64,000 nucleotides of DNA from Verrucomicrobiales bacterium (GTDB lineage Bacteria; Verrucomicrobiota; Verrucomicrobiia; Limisphaerales; J093), in the NCBI GenBank assembly GCA_015075445.1, contig JABTUJ010000008.1, forward strand, positions 62,001-126,000, read 5' to 3'. The first letter of the stretch is position 1. Every line of letters starts with the position of its first letter. This document shows positions 43,858 through 52,095 of the stretch, in pieces. A program made the translations under genes and the position numbers. The notes beneath the pieces are model-generated. The model did not search any database. It was given only the letters and a program-made list of their open reading frames with translations, and had not been told where the DNA came from.

Positions 43858-44085
43858 TCACAGGACCCCCTTGACCCGCCCGACGGGCACGACCACCGGC
43901 TGGGCCAAGCCCTCGACCTCAACCACCACGAATGCCTCCCCGGCGCTGCCGCCGTCGGAGACATCCACCACTTTGCCCTGGAGCAGGTCTTTGCCATGCA
44001 GTTCCCTGAGGAGGTGGGCGGGTTCGGGATAACAAACATCGCCAATCTCAAAATGGACCCAGCGATCGCGCACGCGGACAGGCAT
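43858..44085 (-). CDS. Small hypothetical protein, first gene of the 18-gene block
   Basis: The 75-residue protein (MPVRVRDRWVHFEIGDVCYP, GKDLLQGKVVDVSDGGSAGE, FVVVEVEGLAQPVVVPVGRV) reads like a small beta-barrel or SH3-like fold with alternating hydrophobic strands. No family is recognised. Its start is about 47 bases from the transcription start predicted for the sigma-54 promoter at 44143-44158, and its stop abuts the next start. It therefore looks like the promoter-proximal gene of the block. Confidence 0.7.
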   Translation of the reverse strand: MPVRVRDRWVHFEIGDVCYPEPAHLLRELHGKDLLQGKVVDVSDGGSAGEAFVVVEVEGLAQPVVVPVGRVKGVL

Positions 44086-44142
44086 TTCGGTTCATGGTCG
44101 AGATCGTTGTGGTGCCGGTGTGTTCATGCCGGAGAACCGCAA

Positions 44143-44158
44143 TGCAGCCGGCGTGCCA
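44143..44158 (-). promoter_or_regulatory. Sigma-54 (-24/-12) promoter
   Basis: On the minus strand the sequence is TGGCACGCCGGCTGCA, with GG and GC separated by exactly 10 bases. It matches the consensus TGGCACG-N4-TTGCA except for one C in place of T in the -12 box. The predicted start of transcription is near 44132, about 47 bases before the first gene of the block. The adjacent upstream gene encodes a sigma-54 activator, which strengthens the call. Confidence 0.72.
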
Positions 44159-44269
44159 GCTCCCACCCCGACGCTCCCTGCCTCGACCAGAATGTTGGGC
44201 TTCAATCGCTTGGAAAGCTGACACCAACTGACCCGCGCTCGCCTCCCCGGTGCCGGAGCCCCCTCCCGA

Positions 44270-44299
44270 TTCCGGATCCGGAAGCGAGTTGCCGGCAAC
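44270..44299. promoter_or_regulatory. Two adjacent perfect palindromes, candidate activator-binding (enhancer) sites
   Basis: TTCCGGATCCGGAA (44270-44283) and GTTGCCGGCAAC (44288-44299) are both perfect palindromes, 4 bp apart. They lie about 112-142 bp upstream of the -24 box, the usual range for sigma-54 activator sites. The two have different sequences, so they may not bind the same protein. The rest of 44086-44575 contains no convincing gene, only an inverted repeat with a 7-bp stem at 44460-44477. Confidence 0.45.
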
Positions 44300-44575
44300 C
44301 TCCTTCCGCGTTGGGAGAGCGACCGCGTGTTGTCCCCTCCCCACCCGGGGGCTCAAGCCAGGGTATCTCTTCCGCCCGAGTACCCCATCCTCCACCGGAT
44401 AACAAGCGTTGGCGACCCACCGCCCCTCCGGCGGCCCACCGCGAGAAGACCGGAAGCATGAGCGCGTGATCGCGCTCGAGGCAGCCACGAGCAAGGGCCT
44501 GGCCGTGGACTGGGTGAGGGTGGGCCCGTCAACCTGCGCGGTAAACCCCGCCGACCCGCGCCGGAGAGAAGTCAG

Positions 44576-46120
44576 TCAGCCGAACCGCGATCGCAACCGG
44601 TACTTGCGCAGCTTGCTGTAGACGCTGCGGGCGCTGATGCCCAGGAGGCGGGCGGTCTGGGCCTGGTTGCCTCGGGCGTGCTCCAGGGCGACTGCCAACA
44701 GGGCCCGCTCGCAGGACTGCAGACAAAGGGTGAGGCTCCCGCGGTGCTCATCGAGAAGATGAGCCCAGGGGGTCTCTCGGTTGGGGATCGGGTCCGGCAG
44801 CACACCGCCCGTCGCCGCCGGAGCGACCGCGACGGGTGGAACCGGGGGTTCTGTGGCGGCTGCGGACGCGGTGAGCTGACTCCAGAACTCCGGTGGGAGG
44901 TCGTTGAGGTGCAGCGGCGTGTCGCTGTCTTTCGCGACCAGCGCCTGGCAAACCAGGTTTTCCAACTGGCGCACGTTGCCGGGCAAGGGGGCGGAAGCGA
45001 GCGCCTCGATGAAATCGGAACCCACCTCGAGGTTCCATCCGGGCCGCAGGTGCGCATGGCGCGCCAGAATCCAGCGGACCAGCGGGGCGATGTCCTCGGG
45101 GCGTTCCCGCAACGGAGGGAGGTGCAACGAGAGGACATTGAGGCGGTGGAAGAGATCCGCCCGGAACGTCCGCTGTTCAACCATCTGCCGGAGATCGCGG
45201 TTCGTGGCGGCAATGACCCGCACGCTGACGGCCACCTCCTGTTCGTCACCGACCCGCAGGACCCGGTTGGCCTGAAGAACCCGCAGCAGCTTCGCCTGAA
45301 GAGTGAGATCGAGGTCGCCGATCTCGTCCAGGAACAGGACGCCACCGTGCGCGGCGCGGATCAGGCCCGGCCGTTCCCGTTCCGCCCCGGTGAACGCACC
45401 CCGGCGGTGGCCGAAGAGTTCGCTCTCGGCCAGACTGGGAGTGAGCGCCGCACAGTTCAGCACCACGAACGGCCCCGGGCCGCGCTTCGGATCCAGCGCG
45501 TGGATCGCCTGCGCCACCAACTCTTTGCCCGTGCCGGTCTCACCCGTGACCAGGGTGGCGAGGTCGCTGAAGTTCGCAATGCGCAACACGTTCCGGCACA
45601 GTTGACGCATGCCCGGGCTCTCCGCCACGAGCCCCAGGCCGCTCATGGTATCGCGCAGGTGTCGCTCCTCCTGCGCCCGCTGCGCCCGGGCCTGTCGGAA
45701 CGTCAACAACCATCGCCGGATTTCCTGGGCAAAGCCGGACCGCCCGGCGTCCAGCAGTTCCGAGGCCCCCGCGAGGAGTGGCAGACAACGCGCACGCACC
45801 GCCCATGTGCCAATGCCTTCCCCATAGACCAGCAGCGCCAGACCCGCCCCCCTCAGGAGGCGCAGCGTGCGCAGGATGGGCGCGTCCGGAGCCGGTTCAC
45901 GCGTCAAAGCCACCACGGCCGCGTCGAACCCGCCGGACGCAGCCGCGGACTCGGCTTCCGCCGGGTCCTCCATCCAAACCGCGCGGAAGCCGCCTTCGGT
46001 CAAAATCGCGTCGAATCCGGTCGGCCGCAGGGAGTCTCCCGCCAGGACCAACACCACAGCCGCCGACCCGGGAAGATCAGCGTCGCCACCGCCACGTCCG
46101 CCTCGCGGAAATTCGTCCAC
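44576..46120 (-). CDS. Sigma-54-dependent transcriptional activator (NtrC/Fis type) with pseudo-receiver
   Basis: The protein has about 514 residues. The N-terminal part (VVLVLAGD, FDAAVVALTREPAPDAPIL) follows a receiver-domain layout but has no Asp at the expected phosphorylation position. The AAA+ domain is intact: Walker A GETGTGKE near residue 193, sigma-54 contact loop RRGAFTGA near 240, Walker B GGVLFLDEIGDL, and the R-finger region ATNRDLRQMVEQ. The C terminus has a Fis-type helix-turn-helix (GNQAQTARLLGISARSVYSK). It should drive open-complex formation at sigma-54 promoters, most likely the one just downstream. An alternative GTG start at 46234 would add 38 residues. Confidence 0.92.
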   Translation of the reverse strand: MDEFPRGGRGGGDADLPGSAAVVLVLAGDSLRPTGFDAILTEGGFRAVWMEDPAEAESAAASGGFDAAVVALTREPAPDAPILRTLRLLRGAGLALLVYGEGIGTWAVRARCLPLLAGASELLDAGRSGFAQEIRRWLLTFRQARAQRAQEERHLRDTMSGLGLVAESPGMRQLCRNVLRIANFSDLATLVTGETGTGKELVAQAIHALDPKRGPGPFVVLNCAALTPSLAESELFGHRRGAFTGAERERPGLIRAAHGGVLFLDEIGDLDLTLQAKLLRVLQANRVLRVGDEQEVAVSVRVIAATNRDLRQMVEQRTFRADLFHRLNVLSLHLPPLRERPEDIAPLVRWILARHAHLRPGWNLEVGSDFIEALASAPLPGNVRQLENLVCQALVAKDSDTPLHLNDLPPEFWSQLTASAAATEPPVPPVAVAPAATGGVLPDPIPNRETPWAHLLDEHRGSLTLCLQSCERALLAVALEHARGNQAQTARLLGISARSVYSKLRKYRLRSRFG

Positions 46121-46356
46121 AGGCTGTAGCAACGGGCTACGACACCAACGGTCGCACCGGGAACCGCCCAACCCGCTGCGGGACTCCGACCAGCACCGGC
46201 GGCCCGCAAATGATCCTCGGGGCGACGGAGGCACCGGAGACCGCCGCGGCAGAGCCCGCCGCTCTCAGGCATTTCCCGGGGACGAGCGAACGCACTTCCC
46301 ACACGGGGATCGGTCAGGCTGCCAGGTGCGAATCGCTAAAAAAGAATTAGGGGGCC

Positions 46357-46385
46357 TAGTTAATGCCACATGCGTTTCCTGTCAA
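46357..46385 (-). promoter_or_regulatory. Possible sigma-70 promoter for the activator gene
   Basis: In an AT-rich patch of the divergent 350-bp region 46121-46469, the minus strand has TTGACA, a 17-base spacer and TAACTA. The -35 is perfect and the -10 weak. It would read toward the sigma-54 activator gene. The rest of the region shows no gene that I can support. Confidence 0.3.
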
Positions 46386-46469
46386 GTGAGGCCCTGCAGG
46401 CTTCCCGCCCAACCCGACTCCGCACGCCGCTTTGCCAGCCGATGAACTCGTCGGTACCGTTGCCTCGAC

Positions 46470-47264
46470 GTGGCCAATCCGTACTACCAACATGGCACCC
46501 GGCGAGCGGATGGGGTGCGCGACCTGTTCGCGACCATCGCGCGACGCTACGACCGGCTGAACGACCTGCAAAGCCTCGGCCTGCATCGTCGCTGGAAGGC
46601 ATGCCTGGTTCGCCTCGCCCGGTTGGGACCCGGACAACACGCGCTGGACGTCTGCTGCGGCACGGGCGACGTCGCCTTCGCCCTCGCTTCCACCGGCGCA
46701 CGGGTGACCGGTCTCGATTTCAGTCCGGCCATGCTCGACGTGGCTCGCGCCCGCTGCCTCCGATTCCGCCACGAGCCGGCGATCACCCTGGTTCAGGGGG
46801 ACGCGCTGGCCTTGCCGTTCCCTGAGGCGACATTCGACGCGGTCACCATCAGCTACGGCTTGCGCAACCTGGCCCATCTCGAAGCGGGCCTGGCCGAGAA
46901 GCACCGCGTGACCCGCCCCGGTGGCCGCGTGCTGATTCTCGACTTCGGCCATCCAGCAAACCCGCTCTGGCGCCGCCTCTACTTCGCCTACCTCCAGGTC
47001 GCGGTCCCGGTCTTTGGAAGGTGTTTTGCCGGCAGTGCGACCGCCTACGCCTACATCCTCGAATCCCTGCGGCACTACCCCGCACAACAAACCGTGGCGG
47101 AGCTCCTCCGTCAGCAGGGTTTCGTCCACGTGCGCATCACGGATCTCCTGGGCGGCGCCATGGCGATTCACGAGGCGGAGAAGCGACCGGACTGCACGGG
47201 GGCTAACGAGGCTCAACCGCCACCTGGTAATACTGGAAGGCAGCGGGCGGAAAGCGGTTCGTGA
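46470..47264 (+). CDS. ubiE: UbiE/MenG-type quinone C-methyltransferase
   Basis: The 264-residue protein has FATIARRYDRLNDLQSLGLH, ALDVCCGTGDVAFALA (SAM-binding motif I), GLDFSPAMLDVARAR, GDALALPFPEATFDAVTISY and GLRNLAHL, the classic UbiE/COQ5 signature. It methylates demethylmenaquinone or the ubiquinone precursor at the membrane surface. In this lineage menaquinone is the likelier substrate (inference). A GTG start at 46470 begins just before the family N terminus. The last 20 or so residues (NEAQPPPGNTGRQRAESGS) run 62 bp into the convergent secreted-protein gene and look like a late extension. Confidence 0.9.
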   Translation: MANPYYQHGTRRADGVRDLFATIARRYDRLNDLQSLGLHRRWKACLVRLARLGPGQHALDVCCGTGDVAFALASTGARVTGLDFSPAMLDVARARCLRFRHEPAITLVQGDALALPFPEATFDAVTISYGLRNLAHLEAGLAEKHRVTRPGGRVLILDFGHPANPLWRRLYFAYLQVAVPVFGRCFAGSATAYAYILESLRHYPAQQTVAELLRQQGFVHVRITDLLGGAMAIHEAEKRPDCTGANEAQPPPGNTGRQRAESGS

Positions 47265-48750
47265 AGCTCAGGCGGTCGCCCGTCCCCTCCGCCTGGTACA
47301 GGATCTTCCACGGGGCCGCCAGATTGGTGCTCGACATCAAGCTGTAGAGCCGCTCGGGGACCGAGTCCCAGGACACGATGACGGTCCGCGGCATCGGCGA
47401 CACCACCAACCCGTCCACCGCTAGGTGCGCCGTGGGGTCGGTCGGGTCGGTCAGGGCAAAGTACTCCGCCCAGTCAGGAAAGCCGTCGCTGTCCAGGTCG
47501 GTCCGGGGATCCGCGAGAAACCGCGTGCCGAACCACGCCTCCTCCCAGGCATCCGGCATCCCGTCGCCATCCATGTCCCCGGGCCCTGGCACGCCCAGAA
47601 CCCACACCGGGCTGTCCGCATAGCAGCCCGCCGCGGCCACCGACCGGACCCTCCAGAAGGCAGCGCGACCCGGCACGAGAGTGGTGGTGACTGTGAACGG
47701 GCTCGCCGCCAGACCACGCGCCACGGCCTTGAACGCCTGGCCTTGCTGCGCGAAGAAAACGTCGAAACTGTCCGCCCCGTCGCCACCGCGCCAGTTCAGC
47801 GTTACCGGCCCACTGTCGACCAGCGCCAGATCCTCGGGAGACTGAATCTCGGCCCGCTGAGGAACCACCGTTACCCCGGGGACGGCGGCATGTTCCCAGC
47901 CTTTCGGAGGTCGGAATTGCCACTGCCCGGTGCGGGGGTTCCACTCGAGTCCACGCCAGGTGCTCCAGCGGCCCCAGTTGTCCTGCACGCGCACCCCGAG
48001 CGTTTGCGTCGAACACAAGGGACCCAGTTGTCCGGTCGTTCCAGTGCCCACGAACCGCTCCTCCGGCCCGTCCGTCGCGCCGTCCACGGCTTTCAGGGGG
48101 TACCCCTGGGGTTCGGGGTGTCGCGCCACGTCCAACTCCTCTGCGCGCGTCCACTCGGCCGCCACCAACCTTAGCGGCTCGGCCACGTGAAAGGTGGTGC
48201 TGCTTACGAGCCCCCAGTCGCCGTTCGAGTCGCGGGCGCGGACGAAGAGGCGGTGGCGCCCCACCGCCAGGGCATCGACCGTCGCCTGTTCAACGACCAG
48301 TTCTCCCTGGCCGGAATCCCAGCGACCGTCGGCGGGTTGCGGGATGGGCGTGCCGCGACCCGGGCCGGGATCGGTGTCCACGAACCACTCGGCCGCGCTC
48401 AGGCGGGTGTCTCCCGCAACCCGGATCCACTGTCCCTGCCACGCGCACCACACGCCCTCTTCATTCTGCATGCGGACCTCCACCCAGTGAGGCCCCACGC
48501 TCAAATGCGCGGTCGGGACAGTCGCGACAAAGCTGGTTTCCTGAAAGGCCGGCTGCGTGTTCGTCGCCACAGCGGCCAGCGGTTCGGCCACGCCGCCGTC
48601 CAGGCGGTACTCCGCCCGCGCGATCGAACCACCGCTGCAACCCGGGCTAAAGACCCCGGCGACCAAGCCAAGAAGGGCGAGTCGACGCGCGCCCCGGCAC
48701 ACGCGCTCCCGGCCGGTGATCGCCGCGCCTGCAGCAAGAATTGGTCTCAT
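47203..48750 (-). CDS. Secreted multidomain protein with Ca-binding Asp-rich repeat
   Basis: The 515-residue protein has an N-terminal signal region (RLALLGLVAGVFSPGCSG, possibly a lipoprotein cysteine) and beta-sandwich-like segments (VGPHWVEVRMQNEEGVWCAW, VGRHRLFVRARDSNGDWGLV). A calcium-binding type-3 thrombospondin-like stretch, DMDGDGMPDAWEEAWFG, is followed by DLDSDGFPDWAEYFALTDPT. The C terminus (VIVSWDSVPERLYSLMSSTN) matches the verrucomicrobial secreted-protein ending in which 'Y.l..stnL..pW' occurs. Function is unknown; probably a surface or extracellular protein. It overlaps the convergent ubiE gene by 62 bp. Confidence 0.8.
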   Translation of the reverse strand: MRPILAAGAAITGRERVCRGARRLALLGLVAGVFSPGCSGGSIARAEYRLDGGVAEPLAAVATNTQPAFQETSFVATVPTAHLSVGPHWVEVRMQNEEGVWCAWQGQWIRVAGDTRLSAAEWFVDTDPGPGRGTPIPQPADGRWDSGQGELVVEQATVDALAVGRHRLFVRARDSNGDWGLVSSTTFHVAEPLRLVAAEWTRAEELDVARHPEPQGYPLKAVDGATDGPEERFVGTGTTGQLGPLCSTQTLGVRVQDNWGRWSTWRGLEWNPRTGQWQFRPPKGWEHAAVPGVTVVPQRAEIQSPEDLALVDSGPVTLNWRGGDGADSFDVFFAQQGQAFKAVARGLAASPFTVTTTLVPGRAAFWRVRSVAAAGCYADSPVWVLGVPGPGDMDGDGMPDAWEEAWFGTRFLADPRTDLDSDGFPDWAEYFALTDPTDPTAHLAVDGLVVSPMPRTVIVSWDSVPERLYSLMSSTNLAAPWKILYQAEGTGDRLSFTNRFPPAAFQYYQVAVEPR

Positions 48751-48817
48751 AGCCTCACGGAACGCCCCGCTCGCGTTGGAACGATTCCCCGCCTAAACGG
48801 AACATCTCCTGCCTGCC

Positions 48818-48915
48818 GTAGGCGCCGACGTGAGGAGGCGCTGTGGGCCGGGGTCAATACCCTTCGCTTCCTCACGTCGGCGCCTACCACAACGCCTCCT
48901 CACGTCGGCGCCTAC
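48818..48915. repeat. Three copies of a 23-bp repeat, one inverted
   Basis: The unit ends CTCACGTCGGCGCCTAC. Copies lie at 48865-48887 and 48893-48915 in direct orientation, differing by one base, with an inverted copy at 48818-48840. The first and second can pair as a stem around a 24-base loop. They occupy the 206-bp gap between two minus-strand secreted-protein genes, and no gene is seen there. Confidence 0.9.
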
Positions 48916-48956
48916 CGTCTGTTGCCGTTTCATGCCGAGGACGCGAGATACTCCGC

Positions 48957-49976
48957 CTACCGCACCGCCCCCGTGGCCCGCAGCGTGAACGTCTCCCCCT
49001 TCGGGATGATGCCCTGATCAATGCTCACGTCCCGCACGAACGGGCCGTCGTTGGGCATCGTGTAAAACGTCCGCGCCCCCGGCCCGCCATACGCGCCGAG
49101 GTCGTTGCGGGTGCCGTCCGGATCCAGGAATCCAATGCCCGGATGGCCCGCCTCGCGAAGGGGGGAGGCCGGCACCAAACGGAAGTCCATGTTGCACATG
49201 ACCTCGGCCCCGCCCACGAACTCGGGCGCGACCGCCAGCGCGTGCGCCCCGACGGGCACCCGGCGTCCGGGACCGAAGAGCGGCGAGTAACCGCCGGCCG
49301 TGTTATCGACGGAGTCGTTGTAGTCGAGGGTGATCCGGTGGGTGTCGAAAGCCCATCCGGCATCGCCCACCCCGAACCCGTCATTGCCGGTGAAGATGTT
49401 GTTGAGGGCGGTCACCTCCGCGTAGCCCGGTTCGCAATGCCCGGTCATGTTGAGATAGAGCCCACTGCCACCGTTGCGGGCGACCACGCAGTTCAGGATC
49501 CAGACCCGGGGCGTGTTGCTGCAGCTCTTGCGACCCACGTAAATGCCGTGAGCGGTATTGCCGCAAACCACGCAGTTGCGCAGATACAGGCTCCCGTGAC
49601 TTTCGCAGAAGACCCCGTAGCGCCCGGAGGAGAGCGTCAGCCCTTCGACGGACACGACAAACCCCTCGCCGACGGTCAAGGTGTCGCCTCCGCTCGCCGC
49701 TTCCACCCGCGTGGTCAGCGGGCCATCATAGCCATAGAGGCGGAGGCTCTTGGCCACGGTCAACCGCTCCGAGTAGGTGCCCGGGTACACGCAGACCTCG
49801 GTCGCGGTCTGGTCGTCCAACGCCTGCTGGATCGTCGCGTACGGCCGGGCGCGGCTGCCGTCGCCGCCCGGTCCATACCGCTGATCCACGTAGCGCGTTT
49901 CGGCAGAGACCGTTTCCGCCCACGCGAAAACCGCCACCAACGCCACGCCTCCGGTCCGGAAGAAGATGGCACACAT
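48957..49976 (-). CDS. Secreted right-handed parallel beta-helix protein
   Basis: The 339-residue protein starts with a signal peptide (FFRTGGVALVAVFAWAETVS, cut near AET). It is followed by the pectate-lyase-type start RYVDQRYGPGGDGSRARPYA with TIQQAL, and then irregular beta-helix rungs (SLYLRNCVVCGNTAHGIYVG, PRVWILNCVVARNGGSGLYL, ALNNIFTGNDGFGVG). Late motifs are LVPASPLREAGHPG and DLGAYGGPGA, common in bacterial proteins of the 'DUF1565/right-handed parallel beta-helix' type. It could bind or cleave polysaccharide; no catalytic residues can be assigned. It is followed by 133 bp without a gene before the kinase. Confidence 0.85.
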   Translation of the reverse strand: MCAIFFRTGGVALVAVFAWAETVSAETRYVDQRYGPGGDGSRARPYATIQQALDDQTATEVCVYPGTYSERLTVAKSLRLYGYDGPLTTRVEAASGGDTLTVGEGFVVSVEGLTLSSGRYGVFCESHGSLYLRNCVVCGNTAHGIYVGRKSCSNTPRVWILNCVVARNGGSGLYLNMTGHCEPGYAEVTALNNIFTGNDGFGVGDAGWAFDTHRITLDYNDSVDNTAGGYSPLFGPGRRVPVGAHALAVAPEFVGGAEVMCNMDFRLVPASPLREAGHPGIGFLDPDGTRNDLGAYGGPGARTFYTMPNDGPFVRDVSIDQGIIPKGETFTLRATGAVR

Positions 49977-50109
49977 CGGAAGGTCCTTTCCCCGCGACCA
50001 CAGGGGCCGCGCTCCCTACTACGGGAAAACCCCGCCACGATCACAGGGAATCTGCCGGGCATACCGGAGTACGATGGCGCGGGCACGAGCTCCAGGGTCC
50101 GAAGCGCCA

Positions 50110-52095
50110 CTACTCGGGCGAACGCGCCCACCAGCACGCGCCCAGGATCCCCAAACCACCCCGCGGGAAGGTCCGATCCAGGAACCGCCGCGCGTTCCCT
50201 CCGTCGGCGTCCATGATCCAGAATTCGAGGTGGCCGTCGTCGCCAGGGAAGGTCTTGACGAACAGAATCCGGGAACCATCAGGCGAAGCGGCAACCGGGT
50301 ACTGGATGTCCCCCCATTCCGTCAGAGTCTCGTAATGGGTGTCGCCGACCCGTGCCGCCACAATCGCCGTTTCGGACACATCCACGCCCGGCCGCGCAAA
50401 GCGGCACCACACGACGCGCTCGCCGCCGAGCCAGACCGGACACGCGTCCATCGTGGTGTCCGGCGTGTCGGCCCAGACCGTGCCCACGCTGCTACCGCGG
50501 AGGTCGCACACGAGAACATCCTGGGTCGGTACGTCGAAACCGTTTTGGGGGTTGGCTGCAAACCGGGAGCGGTCCGGCGACAGGCTCAACCCCCCATGGA
50601 TGCCGTGCGGGGTGATCGCCTTCCAGTCGAAGAGTTGCCGCCGAACACAGGTGTGCACGTCCACCGCCCAGACACCCGTCAGGTCCGTCGGCTCGTAAAG
50701 CACCGTGTCCCGGTCGAGCCAGCGCACGTCCGCCGCGTCCCCCGCCACTTGCCGTTCGCCGGATCCGTCCAGCCGGCTCACATAGACGCGCCCCAAGCGC
50801 ACGTAGCCAAGGCGCCGGCCGTCCGGAGACACGTCCACGTGCATTCCCTGGATGGGCAACGGTTGCCAGGTTCTCCCCAGGGGATCGGTCCGAAACAAGT
50901 CATGCCCCACGCGGATATAGACGTGCTCATTGGCACGCTCGAGGCGCCAGACCCCGAGACGGTGGAGCCCGAGACTCCCGGCAAACGGCAGGGCGGCCAC
51001 GGCCAGCGTGACGACGGCAGTCGCGGGAACCGGTTGCCGGCGCCCCCAACGAAACAGGCGGCCAGCCAGGCCGGTCGGGCGCGCCCGGACGGGTCGCCCC
51101 GCCTCCCACCGCGCGAGGTCCTCAGCCAACGCCTGGGCAGAGGCGTAACGCGTCGCCGGTTGTTTGCGAAGACAGGTGAGACAGACGGTTTCCAGGTCCC
51201 GGGGAACCGCCCGATTCCGCGTGCGCACGGGGACCGGTTCCTCCTCGATGACCGCCCGCAGAAGCTCGCTGAGGTTGTCCGCCTGGAAGGGCGGCACCCC
51301 GGTCAGCAGATGGTAGAGCACCGCTCCCAAGCCGTAGACGTCACTGGCCACGCCCACCATCCCGCGGGTCCCGGCAGCCTGTTCGGGCGACAGATACCCC
51401 GGCGAACCGAGGACCTGACCCGAGAGCGTGACATCGCTTTCGGCCGAGAGCCGCTTGGCCAGGCCGAAGTCCGTGATCCGCGGCGTGTCATCGGCCGCGA
51501 TCAGGATGTTGGAGGGCTTGAGGTCGCGGTGCAGTACACCCTGTCCGTGCGCGTAATGGATGGCCTCGGCGGCCAGACGCACATAGCGGGCCGCGGCCGT
51601 CGGGGCCAGGGCAGAGCCCGCCCCCACTTCCGCCAGGCTTCGTCCCTGGATCAGGTCCATCGAGAAGTAATGCTGCCCCTGGTGCTGCCCCACTTCGTGG
51701 ATGCGCACGATGTGGGGGTGCTGCAACGCCGCCGCCGCCTGGGCTTCGGCGCGGAAGCGGACCACCAGTTCCTCGCTGGCGAAAGGGCCGGGTGGCAGCA
51801 GCTTCAGCGCCACGACCCGATTCAGGCTCGCCTGCCGCGCGCGGTACACCACGCCCATGCCGCCCCGCCCGAGTTCCACTTCCAGATGGTAGTCCCCAAA
51901 CTTCCCGGCTTCCGGATCCCGGGAGACGGCTTCCTCCGGCGGCTGGACCGCGGTGAACGGTCGAGGGGCCCCGGGCTGGCCCGCGGCCGTCACCTCGATC
52001 AAAGTGGTGCGGGTCACGCACGCCGGGCAGAGCCCTTCCAGGGCACGCTCGTCGAGCCACCCACCACACGCCGAACACCGGGGTAACGCGCTCAC
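50110..52095 (-). CDS. Membrane Ser/Thr protein kinase with zinc ribbon and beta-propeller
   Basis: The 661-residue protein starts with CSACGGWLDERALEGLCPAC, a zinc-ribbon-like pair of CxxC motifs. The kinase domain (about residues 65-330) has GRGGMGVVYRA, the VALK lysine, HRDLKPSN and DFGLAKR. One membrane helix follows (ATAVVTLAVAALPFAGSLG), then an extracytoplasmic beta-propeller of TolB/PD40 type (MHVDVSPDGRRLGYVRLG, PVAASPDGSRILFVKTFPG). It should phosphorylate proteins in the cytoplasm in response to an outside signal. I chose the GTG at 52095, which overlaps the TGA of the sigma factor gene by 4 bp. The pairing with an ECF sigma factor is typical of Verrucomicrobia and Planctomycetes. 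Confidence 0.92.
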   Translation of the reverse strand: MSALPRCSACGGWLDERALEGLCPACVTRTTLIEVTAAGQPGAPRPFTAVQPPEEAVSRDPEAGKFGDYHLEVELGRGGMGVVYRARQASLNRVVALKLLPPGPFASEELVVRFRAEAQAAAALQHPHIVRIHEVGQHQGQHYFSMDLIQGRSLAEVGAGSALAPTAAARYVRLAAEAIHYAHGQGVLHRDLKPSNILIAADDTPRITDFGLAKRLSAESDVTLSGQVLGSPGYLSPEQAAGTRGMVGVASDVYGLGAVLYHLLTGVPPFQADNLSELLRAVIEEEPVPVRTRNRAVPRDLETVCLTCLRKQPATRYASAQALAEDLARWEAGRPVRARPTGLAGRLFRWGRRQPVPATAVVTLAVAALPFAGSLGLHRLGVWRLERANEHVYIRVGHDLFRTDPLGRTWQPLPIQGMHVDVSPDGRRLGYVRLGRVYVSRLDGSGERQVAGDAADVRWLDRDTVLYEPTDLTGVWAVDVHTCVRRQLFDWKAITPHGIHGGLSLSPDRSRFAANPQNGFDVPTQDVLVCDLRGSSVGTVWADTPDTTMDACPVWLGGERVVWCRFARPGVDVSETAIVAARVGDTHYETLTEWGDIQYPVAASPDGSRILFVKTFPGDDGHLEFWIMDADGGNARRFLDRTFPRGGLGILGACWWARSPE

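Noticed and set aside
29421..44085. Contractile injection system (eCIS, T6SS or tailocin)
   Set aside because: I find no sheath, tube, baseplate, VgrG/PAAR spike or AAA+ ATPase motif in any of the 18 proteins.
29421..44085. Complete prophage
   Set aside because: No integrase, repressor, terminase, portal, replication gene or attachment site is visible. A domesticated or partial element remains possible.
29421..44085. Bacterial microcompartment or encapsulin locus
   Set aside because: No BMC-domain, BMC-P or HK97-like shell protein can be recognised, and the enzymes present are hydrolases rather than a metabolic pathway.
44048..44494. 148-codon open frame upstream of the block
   Set aside because: Its composition is shadow-like and it covers the sigma-54 promoter and palindromes. 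No motif is present.
48818..48915. CRISPR-like short repeats
   Set aside because: There are only three copies, one inverted, with unequal gaps and no cas gene.
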